Shown here in pieces: positions 1-8,284 of a stretch of 32,636 nucleotides of DNA (positions are counted from its first letter, which is position 1; every line of letters begins with the position of its first letter). The DNA comes from Flavipsychrobacter sp. Its GTDB lineage: Bacteria; Bacteroidota; Bacteroidia; Chitinophagales; Chitinophagaceae. The stretch is taken from NCBI GenBank assembly GCA_025963465.1, contig JAOQAP010000112.1, positions 1 to 32,636 on the forward strand. Direction: 5' to 3'. The notes beneath the pieces were generated by a model, which saw only the letters and a list, made by a program, of their open reading frames with translations, made no database searches and was not told where the DNA came from. Position numbers and translations under genes: made by a program.

Positions 1-1
1 A

Positions 2-496
2 CTGGTGATACTCGACACCATGAACTTCTGGATGGACATAGCGCTGGACGAGCTGAAGACCGTGCTGGGCAAGGTGGATCTGCTGATGGTGAACGACAGC
101 GAGGCACGCCAGCTGGGTGGTGAGCACTCCCTGGTAAAAGCAGCAAGGAAGATACAGGCCATGGGGCCTAAATACCTGATCATCAAGAAAGGCGAGCATG
201 GTGCATTACTGTTCTATGAAGGAAAACTATTCTCTGCACCTGCATTACCGCTGGAAGATGTGTTTGACCCAACAGGCGCGGGCGATACATTTGCCGGTGG
301 CTTTATCGGCTACCTGGCAAGCATTGACGATACATCGTTTGAAGCCATGAAGGCGGCAGTAATCATAGGCTCTGCAATGGCTTCTTTCTGTGTGGAGAAA
401 TTTGGCCCTAACAGGATGAAAGAACTGACTGCAACTGATATCAACGGCAGGATAGCTGAATTTGTAGGCCTGTCTAACTTTACTATTAAAGGTTAA
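2..496 (+). CDS. PfkB-family carbohydrate kinase, C-terminal part (5' end outside window)
   Basis: The frame is open to the left edge, so this is the C-terminal half (about 165 residues) of a protein that is usually about 300 residues. The PfkB signature DPTGAGDTFAGGF is intact. It holds the anion hole (GAGD) and the catalytic Asp that activates the sugar hydroxyl for ATP-dependent phosphorylation. Upstream of it are the 'VNDSEAR' and 'IIKKGEHGALL' segments typical of ribokinase-like folds. The substrate cannot be told from this half; sugar and nucleoside kinases share these motifs. The next gene starts 7 nt after the stop, so the two are probably co-transcribed. The family call is secure, the substrate is unknown. 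Confidence 0.9.
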   Translation: MVILDTMNFWMDIALDELKTVLGKVDLLMVNDSEARQLGGEHSLVKAARKIQAMGPKYLIIKKGEHGALLFYEGKLFSAPALPLEDVFDPTGAGDTFAGGFIGYLASIDDTSFEAMKAAVIIGSAMASFCVEKFGPNRMKELTATDINGRIAEFVGLSNFTIKG

Positions 497-503
497 TTAA
501 GCA

Positions 504-1382
504 ATGAGAGTAGTACCGGGAGAAGTGAAGACGGCAGACCTGCATGCATACCTGCTGGGCTCTATAGCGCCGCGACCAATATGTTTTGCGAGCACTATAG
601 ACAGCGAGGGCAATGCAAACCTGTCACCGTTCAGCTTTTTCAATGTGTTTGGCAGCAAGCCACCGATACTTATCTTCTCCCCTGCACGCAGGGTGCGTGA
701 CAATACTATTAAACATACACTGGAGAACGCCCACGACACCAAGGAAGTGGTGATCAACGTGGTGAACTACAATATAGTACAACAAGCCAGCCTTAGCAGC
801 TGTGAATACCCCAAAGGCACAGATGAATTTGTGAAAGCGGGATTCACAGCTGTGAAGTCTGACTTCGTAAAGCCATTCCGGGTAAAGGAGTCGCCGGTGC
901 AGCTGGAATGTAAAGTGCTGCAAGTGATAGAAACAGGCCAGGAAGGCGGCGCGGGCAATCTCGTTATCTGCGAGGTGGTGTGCATGCATATAGACGATAA
1001 TGTGCTGGATGCAAACGGTAAGATAGATCCTCATAAAATAGACCTGGTAGCCCGTATGGGCGCCGACTATTACTGCCGCGCATCGGGCAGTGCTGTATTT
1101 GAAGTACACAAGCCAAATATGCAACTGGGCGTGGGCGTAGATGCCCTTCCGGATGTAATACGCCACAGTAAGGTGCTTACAGGCAACAACCTGGGCATGC
1201 TGGGCAACTGTACCAGCATACCACTCGTAAGCCCCCTGAACGATGATGAGCGCCTGACCGATATACTAAAGGCATACACACATGATGAGGATACCAAAAA
1301 GCAAAACCTGCACCAGTACGCCAAAGAGCTGCTGGATAGCGGCGATGTAACCAAAGCATGGCAAGTACTGCTGGCTGAGTAA
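504..1382 (+). CDS. Flavin reductase-like (FMN-binding split barrel) protein
   Basis: A 292-residue protein that begins with the split-barrel flavin reductase pattern: 'GSIAPRPICFASTIDSEG' at about residues 19-36, then 'NLSPFSFFNVFGSKPP', the loop that contacts FMN in this family. Relatives are flavoprotein oxidoreductases or FMN-binding proteins of cytoplasmic location. The C-terminal 100 residues extend beyond the core barrel, as in the longer Bacteroidota members. The ATG lies 7 nt after the kinase stop. No signal peptide or membrane segment is visible. The actual reductant and acceptor cannot be read from the sequence. Confidence 0.85.
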   Translation: MRVVPGEVKTADLHAYLLGSIAPRPICFASTIDSEGNANLSPFSFFNVFGSKPPILIFSPARRVRDNTIKHTLENAHDTKEVVINVVNYNIVQQASLSSCEYPKGTDEFVKAGFTAVKSDFVKPFRVKESPVQLECKVLQVIETGQEGGAGNLVICEVVCMHIDDNVLDANGKIDPHKIDLVARMGADYYCRASGSAVFEVHKPNMQLGVGVDALPDVIRHSKVLTGNNLGMLGNCTSIPLVSPLNDDERLTDILKAYTHDEDTKKQNLHQYAKELLDSGDVTKAWQVLLAE

Positions 1383-1440
1383 TTTAGCTTGTGTGTTAAT
1401 ATGATGTGCATATCATATAGCCATAATACCCAAATAATAT

Positions 1441-1468
1441 TTTGGTAACATAATAGTGACTAACTTTA
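1441..1468 (+). promoter_or_regulatory. Possible promoter for the DUF458 gene
   Basis: TTTG at 1441-1444 and TAACTTTA at 1461-1468 resemble the Bacteroidota -33 (TTTG) and -7 (TAnnTTTG) elements. The spacer of 16 nt is shorter than the usual 19-21 and the last base of the -7 box differs. It lies 22 nt before the ATG at 1491 in a gap between genes. Weak call. Confidence 0.3.
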
Positions 1469-1490
1469 GTAAAACTAAAATGTCACATAT

Positions 1491-1964
1491 ATGTTATGGC
1501 GAAGATTCAGTGGGGAGCCTCTGCGGATACCCGTAAAAACAGCCGTGGAAGAGGCTATCATAAGAGAAACCAATGCGGGCTACAGGCTTAAAGTATGCAT
1601 TGGCACAGACTCACAGGTGCGCCATACAGAAACAGATTTCGCCACAGTAATTGTTTTCCTGCGGGAAAAACATGGCGGGTTCATGTTCATCAGCAGCGAT
1701 CACTCTACGCAGCAATTCACCATCAAGGAGCGTATGCTGCTGGAGGTGGCCAAGAGCATAGAGATCGCGTATGAGCTGTGTGACCTGTTCAACCGGTATA
1801 ATGTGGACATGGAAGTGCATGCCGACATTAATACCAATCCGCAGTTTAAAAGCAATGAAGCGCTGCGTGAGGCCATGGGCTACATACTGGGTATGGGCTA
1901 TGCCTTTAAAGCAAAACCGGATGCATTTGCCAGCAGTTGCTGTGCAGATAAGATGGTGAACTGA
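1491..1964 (+). CDS. YkuK-like (DUF458) RNase H-fold protein
   Basis: A 157-residue protein matching the DUF458/YkuK family, which is predicted to have an RNase H-like fold. The N-terminal 'WRRFSGEPLRIPV' and the 'CIGTDSQV' strand (Asp40) are typical. Other acidic residues that could form the metal site are Glu80, Asp112 in 'VHADIN' and Asp144 in 'KPDAFA'. It is full length for the family and is followed by the usual 'KPDAFASSCCADK' tail. No biochemical role is established for the family; hydrolysis of nucleic acid is inferred from the fold only. It stands alone between two gaps. Confidence 0.85.
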   Translation: MLWRRFSGEPLRIPVKTAVEEAIIRETNAGYRLKVCIGTDSQVRHTETDFATVIVFLREKHGGFMFISSDHSTQQFTIKERMLLEVAKSIEIAYELCDLFNRYNVDMEVHADINTNPQFKSNEALREAMGYILGMGYAFKAKPDAFASSCCADKMVN

Positions 1965-1986
1965 TCTCCTCTCTTCAGAGTGTTTA

Positions 1987-2007
1987 CAGGGGCTTAAAAA
2001 TCCCCTG
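1987..2007. repeat. Short inverted repeat after the DUF458 gene
   Basis: CAGGGG (1987-1992) and CCCCTG (2002-2007) flank a 9-nt loop just past the DUF458 stop. No T-run follows, so it is not a classical intrinsic terminator, but it could act as a 3'-end hairpin. The rest of 1965-2141 is AT-rich and I see no gene in it. Confidence 0.35.
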
Positions 2008-2141
2008 CGTGGGATAGTCTCCCCTAAGAAATGCCCACTTTTTCTAAAATATTAACTTTCCCAAAGTTTTTTTTCTGCTTTATCTCTATTTAATATTAGT
2101 TATAAAGAAATTTTCATAAATTTACTGTAAGACTAATTATA

Positions 2142-5100
2142 ATGAAAATTCAATATATTATTGTATATTGTTTCCTATTCCTATTTGCAGATGTTGCGCA
2201 AGCGCAGCATGCTGTAGAGTTTGTTGAAAATAAAGGGCAATGGGGTACCTGGTTCCGATATAAAGCCGACATGCAGGGGGGGACAGAAGTATGTATGGAG
2301 AATGATGGCTTCCGGTACATATTGTCTGACCCGGACAATACTTACAAACAGGATTATTTCCAGCACGGACAAACAAAAGAAAATCCCATTCTCAAATTCC
2401 ATGTTTATAAAGTAAGCTTTGTGGGTGCCAATTTACCCGAAATAACAGGCGAGCGCCCGCAGAAAGTCTATTACAATTACTTCCTTGGCAATGACCCATC
2501 TGCATGGAAATCTGAAATACATCCATTCCTGGCCCTTAACTATAACAAGCTATACAATGGTATAGACATGCATGTATTCTCAGAAAAAGACAACCTGGAA
2601 TACGAATTCATAGTAGCACCGAATGCCGATGCGGGGCAGGTAAAAATGAAATTTGAAGGGCAGGACAACTTAAAGATAAAGGACCAGAAACTGCTGATAG
2701 GAACCAGTGTAGGTACGGTGACAGAAATGAAACCATACGTGTACCAGTATGTGAACAATGAGCGAGTGGAAGTGGCCTGCGAATACCGCCTGAAAAACAA
2801 TATACTTACTTTCGACTTCCCTGAAGGATATGACCATACACAGCAACTGATCATAGACCCTGTGGTGGTATTGTGTACCATGACCGGCTCTACAGCAGAC
2901 AACTGGGGTTACTCAGCGACTTATGATGATGCCGGTAACTTTTATGCAGGTGGCCTGGTGAATGACTTTGCAACGCCCGGCACTTCTTTCCCGGTTTCGC
3001 CAGGGGCTTTCCAGGTCAAATTTGGCGGAGGATATGGTACGGCAGGCCCATCTACAGGCTATGCGTATGCTGCTGATATCTCTATCATAAAGTATGATCC
3101 GACACTCAAGAACCGTATATATGCTACTTATTTAGGAGGTGCGGGCAATGATCATGTGCACAGCATGATAGTAGACCCTGCGGGCAATCTCGTCATTGCA
3201 GGTCGTACTATCTCTGTAAATTACCCGGTAACATCGGGCTGTTACCAGTCTACAAATAAAGGTTGGTGGGATATAGTAGTCACTAAATTCAACAGTACGG
3301 GAACTGCACTCATCGGTTCTACCTACATAGGAGGAAGCGGAAGCGATGGAGTGAATTTTGACTCTACAGAATATGGTTATGGCGAGCTCAAGTACAATTA
3401 CGGTGATGACTCGCGCAGCGAGGTGCAACTGGATAATACAGGCAGCATCTTTGTTACCAGCTGTACCAACTCAGCAGATTTCCCACAGGTGTCTTCTACT
3501 GCACCGGGCATAACGGGATTGCAGGAAGGAGTTGTTTGTAAATTCAATAGTACGCTTTCCAGTCTTGTATGGAGCACCTATTTCGGAGGATCAGGCTCAG
3601 ATGCAGGGTATGTGCTTGCGTTCGATAACCTACAGCAAAATGTATATGTTGCAGGTGGTACTAACAGCCCTAACTTCCCTACTACTCCCGGCACACTACA
3701 TACTACTTTCCAGGGCGGACGGGCCGATGGTTTTATCCTGAAATACAAGAACGGCGCCCCATATAATTTGCAGGCAGGCACCTTTATAGGCACATCTGAC
3801 TATGACCAGGTATTTGGTATACAGGTGAGCAGCACCACTGACGAAGTGTATGTAATGGGGCAGACAATAGGAGGTACATTCCCTGTAACACCCGGCGTGT
3901 ATTCTGATGCCGGATCCAGCCAGTTTGTAATGAACCTGGACAAAACACTTGCTACCAACCTGGCATCTACCGTATTCGGTTCTAAAAGCTCTTCATTCAC
4001 CAATATATCACCCGTTGCGTTTCTGGTGGATACCTGCGACAATGTATATATATCAGGATGGGGCGGAAGCCTTGGGATCGCCGGCGTCGCATCAGGTCAA
4101 TGTACCGGTATGGCTACTACTACAGATGGCTACCTGCGAACTACTGACGGACAGGATTTTTACTTCATTGTTCTGGGACCAAAATTAGCGTCGCTTAAAT
4201 ACGCCAGCTATTACGGCCGTAACTGCACGGGATCACCGGACTGGATGCAGGAACACGTAGATGGCGGTACCAGCAGATTTGACAGGCACGGTATCATATA
4301 CCAGGGCGTGTGTGCTAACTGCGGGGGCACCATTGCAGGATGCCCTACACCATTTCCTACTACAAAAGGGGTGTGGAGCGAAACTGACGCCAGCGGCAAT
4401 TGTAATGAAGCTGCGCTGAAGATAGCTTTCAATATAGGCCCTGTTGATGCTGATGTTTCTGCGGGGCCAGCAACGAGTGGTTGCGCGCCTCTTACTGTTT
4501 CCTTTACCAATACATCTACTAATGGCCTTACCTATGTATGGGATTTTGGAGATGGCGGTACCAGCAGCACATTCTCGCCCACACATACTTTCGTTGGGGC
4601 CGGCACTTTTACAGTAACCTTATCCGCAGCCAATTCCAACGCATGTTTCAAAACTAACGATACTGCTTATATCATCATCAGGGTAGATACCAATATCATC
4701 AAACCGGACTTTACTTATGCGCTGAAAGACAGCTGTAATCCTTATATAGCGTCATTCACCAACACATCGATAGATCATGTAGGCACACCAAATTACATCT
4801 GGTATTTCGGGGATGGCAGCAACTATGCCGGCGATACTCCTCCAAACCATAATTATGCAGACACGGGCAATTACAATGTGATGCTGGTGATGTTCGACCC
4901 ACTGGCATGCAAATCTCCTGACACGGTGAAGAAAGTTTTACGCATGCACAACATACATGTTTCCGGCAGTTTCAAATCTGCTGATACATTGTGCCTGGGC
5001 AGTTTGTTTGTACCGGTAGTGACTACACAGAACGAAGGAGGTATACTATGGAACTTTGGCAATGGCGCTACATCTACAGTAAAGGTTCCTAATTATAAAT

Positions 5101-5714
5101 TCCCTAAGATAGGCGTCTATACGATCAGGTTCCAGGTAACTAATGGCGGTGCGTGTAATGGTGTAGATAGCGGGTCGCAACAGATAACTGTCGTTGATGG
5201 TCCTGAAGCAGATTTTGACTATACTCCTATACCGCCTGTAGCCAACGAGCCGGTTACTTTTGCTAATCATTCGCTGAGAGCATTGACCTATGCATGGGAG
5301 TTTGGGGACAATACAACAGGTACCGAAACCAACCCGATACACCAGTACAATAGAACAGGAACGTACAAGGCATGCCTTAGCGCATTCAACCTGAGCAACT
5401 GCCCGTCAAAAATATGTAAGGACGTGGCTACCGAAGTGCATCCTATCATTGGCGTGCCTACGGCGTTCAGCCCTAATGGCGATGGGGATAATGACATACT
5501 GTATGTGCGCGGAGCAGCCATAAAAACTATGGACCTTAAGATCTATAACAGGTGGGGACAACTGATATTTGAGTCAACATCGAAAGATAAAGGATGGGAT
5601 GGTAAATTTAATGGCCAGCCACAACCTATAGAGGCTTATGCCTTTATACTTAATGCCGGCTTTATAGATGGCACATCTAAATTGATGAAAGGGAATATAA
5701 CATTGCTGCGATGA
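2142..5714 (+). CDS. Secreted SBBP/PKD-repeat protein with T9SS type B sorting domain
   Basis: A 1190-residue exported protein. A Sec signal peptide (residues 1-21, ending near 'VAQAQ') is followed by a DUF7948-type N-terminal region (about 25-240). Next come SBBP-type beta-propeller repeats to about residue 760, recognisable by recurring 'YLGGAGND', 'YIGGSGSD' and 'YFGGSGSD'. Four PKD-like domains start near residues 769, 856, 941 and 1022, with 'WDFGDG', 'WYFGDG', 'WNFGNG' and 'WEFGDN'. A gliding-motility-type C-terminal domain (about 1103-1190) begins with 'AFSPNGDGDND'. This type B domain directs export through T9SS to the cell surface or medium. The stop overlaps the start of the PorP/SprF gene by 4 nt. 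A surface adhesin or gliding role is likely but unproven. Confidence 0.93.
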   Translation: MKIQYIIVYCFLFLFADVAQAQHAVEFVENKGQWGTWFRYKADMQGGTEVCMENDGFRYILSDPDNTYKQDYFQHGQTKENPILKFHVYKVSFVGANLPEITGERPQKVYYNYFLGNDPSAWKSEIHPFLALNYNKLYNGIDMHVFSEKDNLEYEFIVAPNADAGQVKMKFEGQDNLKIKDQKLLIGTSVGTVTEMKPYVYQYVNNERVEVACEYRLKNNILTFDFPEGYDHTQQLIIDPVVVLCTMTGSTADNWGYSATYDDAGNFYAGGLVNDFATPGTSFPVSPGAFQVKFGGGYGTAGPSTGYAYAADISIIKYDPTLKNRIYATYLGGAGNDHVHSMIVDPAGNLVIAGRTISVNYPVTSGCYQSTNKGWWDIVVTKFNSTGTALIGSTYIGGSGSDGVNFDSTEYGYGELKYNYGDDSRSEVQLDNTGSIFVTSCTNSADFPQVSSTAPGITGLQEGVVCKFNSTLSSLVWSTYFGGSGSDAGYVLAFDNLQQNVYVAGGTNSPNFPTTPGTLHTTFQGGRADGFILKYKNGAPYNLQAGTFIGTSDYDQVFGIQVSSTTDEVYVMGQTIGGTFPVTPGVYSDAGSSQFVMNLDKTLATNLASTVFGSKSSSFTNISPVAFLVDTCDNVYISGWGGSLGIAGVASGQCTGMATTTDGYLRTTDGQDFYFIVLGPKLASLKYASYYGRNCTGSPDWMQEHVDGGTSRFDRHGIIYQGVCANCGGTIAGCPTPFPTTKGVWSETDASGNCNEAALKIAFNIGPVDADVSAGPATSGCAPLTVSFTNTSTNGLTYVWDFGDGGTSSTFSPTHTFVGAGTFTVTLSAANSNACFKTNDTAYIIIRVDTNIIKPDFTYALKDSCNPYIASFTNTSIDHVGTPNYIWYFGDGSNYAGDTPPNHNYADTGNYNVMLVMFDPLACKSPDTVKKVLRMHNIHVSGSFKSADTLCLGSLFVPVVTTQNEGGILWNFGNGATSTVKVPNYKFPKIGVYTIRFQVTNGGACNGVDSGSQQITVVDGPEADFDYTPIPPVANEPVTFANHSLRALTYAWEFGDNTTGTETNPIHQYNRTGTYKACLSAFNLSNCPSKICKDVATEVHPIIGVPTAFSPNGDGDNDILYVRGAAIKTMDLKIYNRWGQLIFESTSKDKGWDGKFNGQPQPIEAYAFILNAGFIDGTSKLMKGNITLLR

Positions 5715-6736
5715 GAAAACTATTATGCATAATGCTGTTGTTGTGCGTGCTCTTTACCGGGGCACACGGGCAGAGCCTGCATTACTCGCAGTACTATAAT
5801 GCACCGTTACTGCTTAATCCTGCCAATACAGCCCTGATGCCGGAGAATGATTTCCGGGTTGGACTTAACTACCGCACCCAATGGGCCGTAATACCCGTAC
5901 CGTACAATACTTTTTCTGCCTATGGCGATTGTAAGATAGGTGGCAACCGGAACAATGAGAACCACAATAACTGGCTGGGCGTAGGGCTTGCATTCTTCAG
6001 CGATAAAGCCGGAGATGGCAACCTGTCCCTGTCAGAGCTACAGGGAGACCTGGCATACCACCTGCAGCTCAGCAAGAGTATCATGTTATCGGTAGGTGGA
6101 TCTGCAGCAACAATAACACGCAGTGTCAACTTTGACAACCTGCTTTTCGATAACCAATGGGACGGCTTCACATTCAACGGGAATATGGGAACGGGTGAAA
6201 AAGTAGGTATCCTGAAATCAAACTATTATACAATAGCTGCGGGTGCTAACCTGGCATGGTTCCCTAATGAGAATGTATACGTGAAACTGGGTGGCGACCT
6301 GCAGAACATCAATACACCTGCGGAAAGCTTTTATGGCAGTACCAAGAACCTGATAGGTTACCGTACAATTGCCAACCTGGACGTGACTATGCGCACAGGC
6401 CAGACACTGATCGTTAATCCATCGGTATACTTCACTACCCAATACGGAGCTAATGAACTGGTAGGCGGTTCGCTGTTCAGAATGATGATGAGCAGCAAGA
6501 ACCAGATGACCTCACAGCTCATACTCGGTGCTTTCTTTCGTAATGCAGATGCCATCATAGGGGTGGCAGGCTACCAAGTGGGCGATATACAGTTCATGGC
6601 CAACTACGACTTTACGATATCCGGCCTTGCCCCATATAATGCTTCGTATGGCGCACTGGAGTTCTCCGCAGTCTATTCACGGGCTTATCATCCTAATGAT
6701 GGTATCAGGAAAACTTACAACTGTCCCCGTTTTTAA
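5711..6736 (+). CDS. PorP/SprF-family outer-membrane protein
   Basis: A 341-residue protein with a signal peptide (1-20, 'FTGAHGQ') followed by the family hallmark 'SLHYSQYYNAPLLLNPA', then a long run of alternating beta strands expected to form an outer-membrane barrel. PorP/SprF proteins act with T9SS; SprF of Flavobacterium johnsoniae is needed for secretion of the adhesin SprB. The ATG overlaps the stop of the type B cargo gene (ATGA), so the two are translationally coupled, and this is probably the dedicated partner of that cargo. Length is normal for the family. Confidence 0.93.
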   Translation: MRKLLCIMLLLCVLFTGAHGQSLHYSQYYNAPLLLNPANTALMPENDFRVGLNYRTQWAVIPVPYNTFSAYGDCKIGGNRNNENHNNWLGVGLAFFSDKAGDGNLSLSELQGDLAYHLQLSKSIMLSVGGSAATITRSVNFDNLLFDNQWDGFTFNGNMGTGEKVGILKSNYYTIAAGANLAWFPNENVYVKLGGDLQNINTPAESFYGSTKNLIGYRTIANLDVTMRTGQTLIVNPSVYFTTQYGANELVGGSLFRMMMSSKNQMTSQLILGAFFRNADAIIGVAGYQVGDIQFMANYDFTISGLAPYNASYGALEFSAVYSRAYHPNDGIRKTYNCPRF

Positions 6737-6743
6737 CAAACAT

Positions 6744-6778
6744 TTTCATGACAGTAAAAAATCGTGGTACTATATTTG
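6744..6778 (+). promoter_or_regulatory. Promoter of the response-regulator gene
   Basis: TATATTTG at 6771-6778 is an exact match to the Bacteroidota -7 box TAnnTTTG. A weak -33 candidate (TTTC, 6744-6747) lies 23 nt upstream. The box ends 15 nt before the ATG at 6794, so the leader would be only about 10 nt. Confidence 0.55.
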
Positions 6779-6793
6779 AGTAAATATTAAAGT

Positions 6794-7495
6794 ATGGAAA
6801 ATCAGAAAAATAAAATCTTATTAGTTGAAGACGATACAAACTTCGGGCAGGTATTAAAGAACTACCTGGAGTTACATGATTTTGTAGTAGAGCTGGCACG
6901 TGATGGTATCCTCGGTCTCGCCGCATTTCGCCGGGAGAAATTTGATATTTGCTTACTGGACGTGATGATGCCGAATATGGACGGCTTCACACTTGCAGAG
7001 GAGATCAGGAATGTAGACCCTGATGTTCCGTTGTTCTTCCTTTCTGCCAAAAGCATGAAAGATGACATACTGACAGGCTACAAGCTGGGCGCTGACGATT
7101 ATATCACCAAACCGTTTGACAGCGATGTATTACTATCAAAAATAAAGGCGGTACTGAAACGCAACCAGGAATTGCACGAAAAACAACATTCTCAAATAGA
7201 ATTCATAATAGGCGCATACCACTTCAACAGCAAGCTGCGTACCCTGAAACATGGTACAGAAAGCAGCACACTGTCTCCTAAAGAAAATGAGCTGCTGCTG
7301 ATGCTGTGCGAATACAAGAACGACCTGCTGCCACGCGAAACCGCATTGAAGCGGATATGGGGCAGCGATACTTACTTCAACGGCCGTAGTATGGACGTAT
7401 ACATAGCCAAGCTGCGTAAATACCTGAAAGAAGACAGCAGCGTGGAAATAGTGAACATCCACGGTAATGGCTTCAGGCTGGTAGTGCCGGACTAA
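6794..7495 (+). CDS. OmpR/RprY-type DNA-binding response regulator (orphan)
   Basis: A 233-residue two-domain regulator. The receiver domain (about 7-120) has the acidic pair Asp13/Asp14, phospho-acceptor Asp56 in 'LLDVMMPN', Ser84 and Lys106 in 'ITKPF', so it should be phosphorylatable. The C-terminal winged helix (about 135-232) contains 'SPKENELLLMLCEY' and ends with 'NIHGNGFRL', typical of OmpR/PhoB DNA-binding domains. The receiver resembles the RprY group of Bacteroidota. No histidine kinase lies next to it in this window, so its partner is encoded elsewhere. It has its own promoter and a terminator downstream at 7585. Confidence 0.93.
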   Translation: MENQKNKILLVEDDTNFGQVLKNYLELHDFVVELARDGILGLAAFRREKFDICLLDVMMPNMDGFTLAEEIRNVDPDVPLFFLSAKSMKDDILTGYKLGADDYITKPFDSDVLLSKIKAVLKRNQELHEKQHSQIEFIIGAYHFNSKLRTLKHGTESSTLSPKENELLLMLCEYKNDLLPRETALKRIWGSDTYFNGRSMDVYIAKLRKYLKEDSSVEIVNIHGNGFRLVVPD

Positions 7496-7519
7496 ACCCT
7501 GTCCCCTAAAGGGGAACCT
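7496..7519 (+). repeat. REP-like palindrome, copy a
   Basis: Directly after a TAA stop: an AACC-type start, then TCCCC-TAAA-GGGGA (arms 7502-7506 and 7511-7515). It shares layout with the elements at 9395 and 10730. Too short to call alone; see the finding on the dispersed element. Confidence 0.45.
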
Positions 7520-7584
7520 GCTATGGCCTGGTATAATATTTGGACTTAGAAGTTCTATTGAACAGATTTATTATAATTTTTGAG

Positions 7585-7620
7585 ACAGGATGCAATCAAT
7601 TGCATCCTGTTTTCTATTTT
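7585..7620 (+). terminator. Intrinsic terminator (or leader hairpin of the next gene)
   Basis: A perfect 11-bp stem, ACAGGATGCAA (7585-7595) with TTGCATCCTGT (7600-7610), has a TCAA loop and a T-rich tail. It sits 90 nt after the response-regulator stop and 17 nt before the next ATG. If the next gene is transcribed from upstream of the hairpin, it would work as an attenuator instead. Confidence 0.8.
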
Positions 7621-7626
7621 TATAAA

Positions 7627-8229
7627 ATGAGGAGATGGATGCTATTACTTTTCGTTTGTTTATTACTCTCTGGCAATAAACTCAAGGCACAAGAGCTATC
7701 TCAGGGCTACCTCGATTCTGCCAAGATATTTTTCAGGGCATTTACCACTAATTTCTCCATATATGAAACAAACATCGTTCAGGATTATTCATCCGACAGT
7801 AATAATTTGTCTTATAAATACATGATACAATTGGGCGAGGAATCTCTGCGAAAAAGTAGTCTCAGGATTTTTAATTCTGCCTTTAAAACAACACAGGCAG
7901 CGCTTGATAGCTTAATATTAAGCAAGTGGGAGTTATCATCAATATTTCAAAAAGCAAAGAATTCAAAAAAATTCAAAATGCCCGGAGCTTTTTTTCCGAG
8001 GACTACAGTTGCTCCAATCAGAGAAATATCAGACTCACTCAGAAACGTCATTCCTACGCCGGCAATATGGACATTCACATTGCCCTGCTTTATAAGAAAT
8101 GGCACCTTAGCTGCATGTTATTACATTCATCATAATATAAAAGGTAGTGGAGATGGAGGACTGATCTTATTCAAAAATGAAAACGGCTATTGGGTTAAGT
8201 TTGGCAAAGACGTTTACATGCAGTTTTAA
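7627..8229 (+). CDS. Secreted hypothetical protein, AT-rich
   Basis: A 200-residue protein that I do not recognise. ATG 7627 is chosen because it gives a clean signal peptide (residues 1-23, 'RRWMLLLFVCLLLSG' ending near 'LKAQ'). The longer reading from 7540 would run through the terminator hairpin. The mature part is mixed alpha/beta and ends with 'GGLILFKNENGYWVKFGKD', a strand-rich end resembling small envelope proteins. Its base composition is visibly more AT-rich than its neighbours and it uses AAA, ATT and TTT codons more freely, which suggests recent acquisition or rapid drift. Function is unknown. Confidence 0.7.
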   Translation: MRRWMLLLFVCLLLSGNKLKAQELSQGYLDSAKIFFRAFTTNFSIYETNIVQDYSSDSNNLSYKYMIQLGEESLRKSSLRIFNSAFKTTQAALDSLILSKWELSSIFQKAKNSKKFKMPGAFFPRTTVAPIREISDSLRNVIPTPAIWTFTLPCFIRNGTLAACYYIHHNIKGSGDGGLILFKNENGYWVKFGKDVYMQF

Positions 8230-8269
8230 AACCATACAGTTCACTCACCTCATTCACCCATTATTTTCT

Positions 8270-8277
8270 TACTTTTG
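8270..8277 (+). promoter_or_regulatory. -7 box of the pssA promoter
   Basis: TACTTTTG matches TAnnTTTG exactly. It ends only 7 nt before the ATG at 8285, so transcription would begin at or within a few bases of the start codon. No clear TTTG is found 19-21 nt upstream. Confidence 0.45.
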
Positions 8278-8284
8278 GCGCACA

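Noticed and set aside
624-1166. A 180-codon minus-strand frame opposite the flavin-reductase-like gene
   Set aside because: It is a shadow of the real gene, cysteine/histidine-rich and without any motif.
8177-8284. A 36-codon N-terminal extension of pssA
   Set aside because: It overlaps the upstream gene, contains the -7 promoter box and has no counterpart in PssA proteins.
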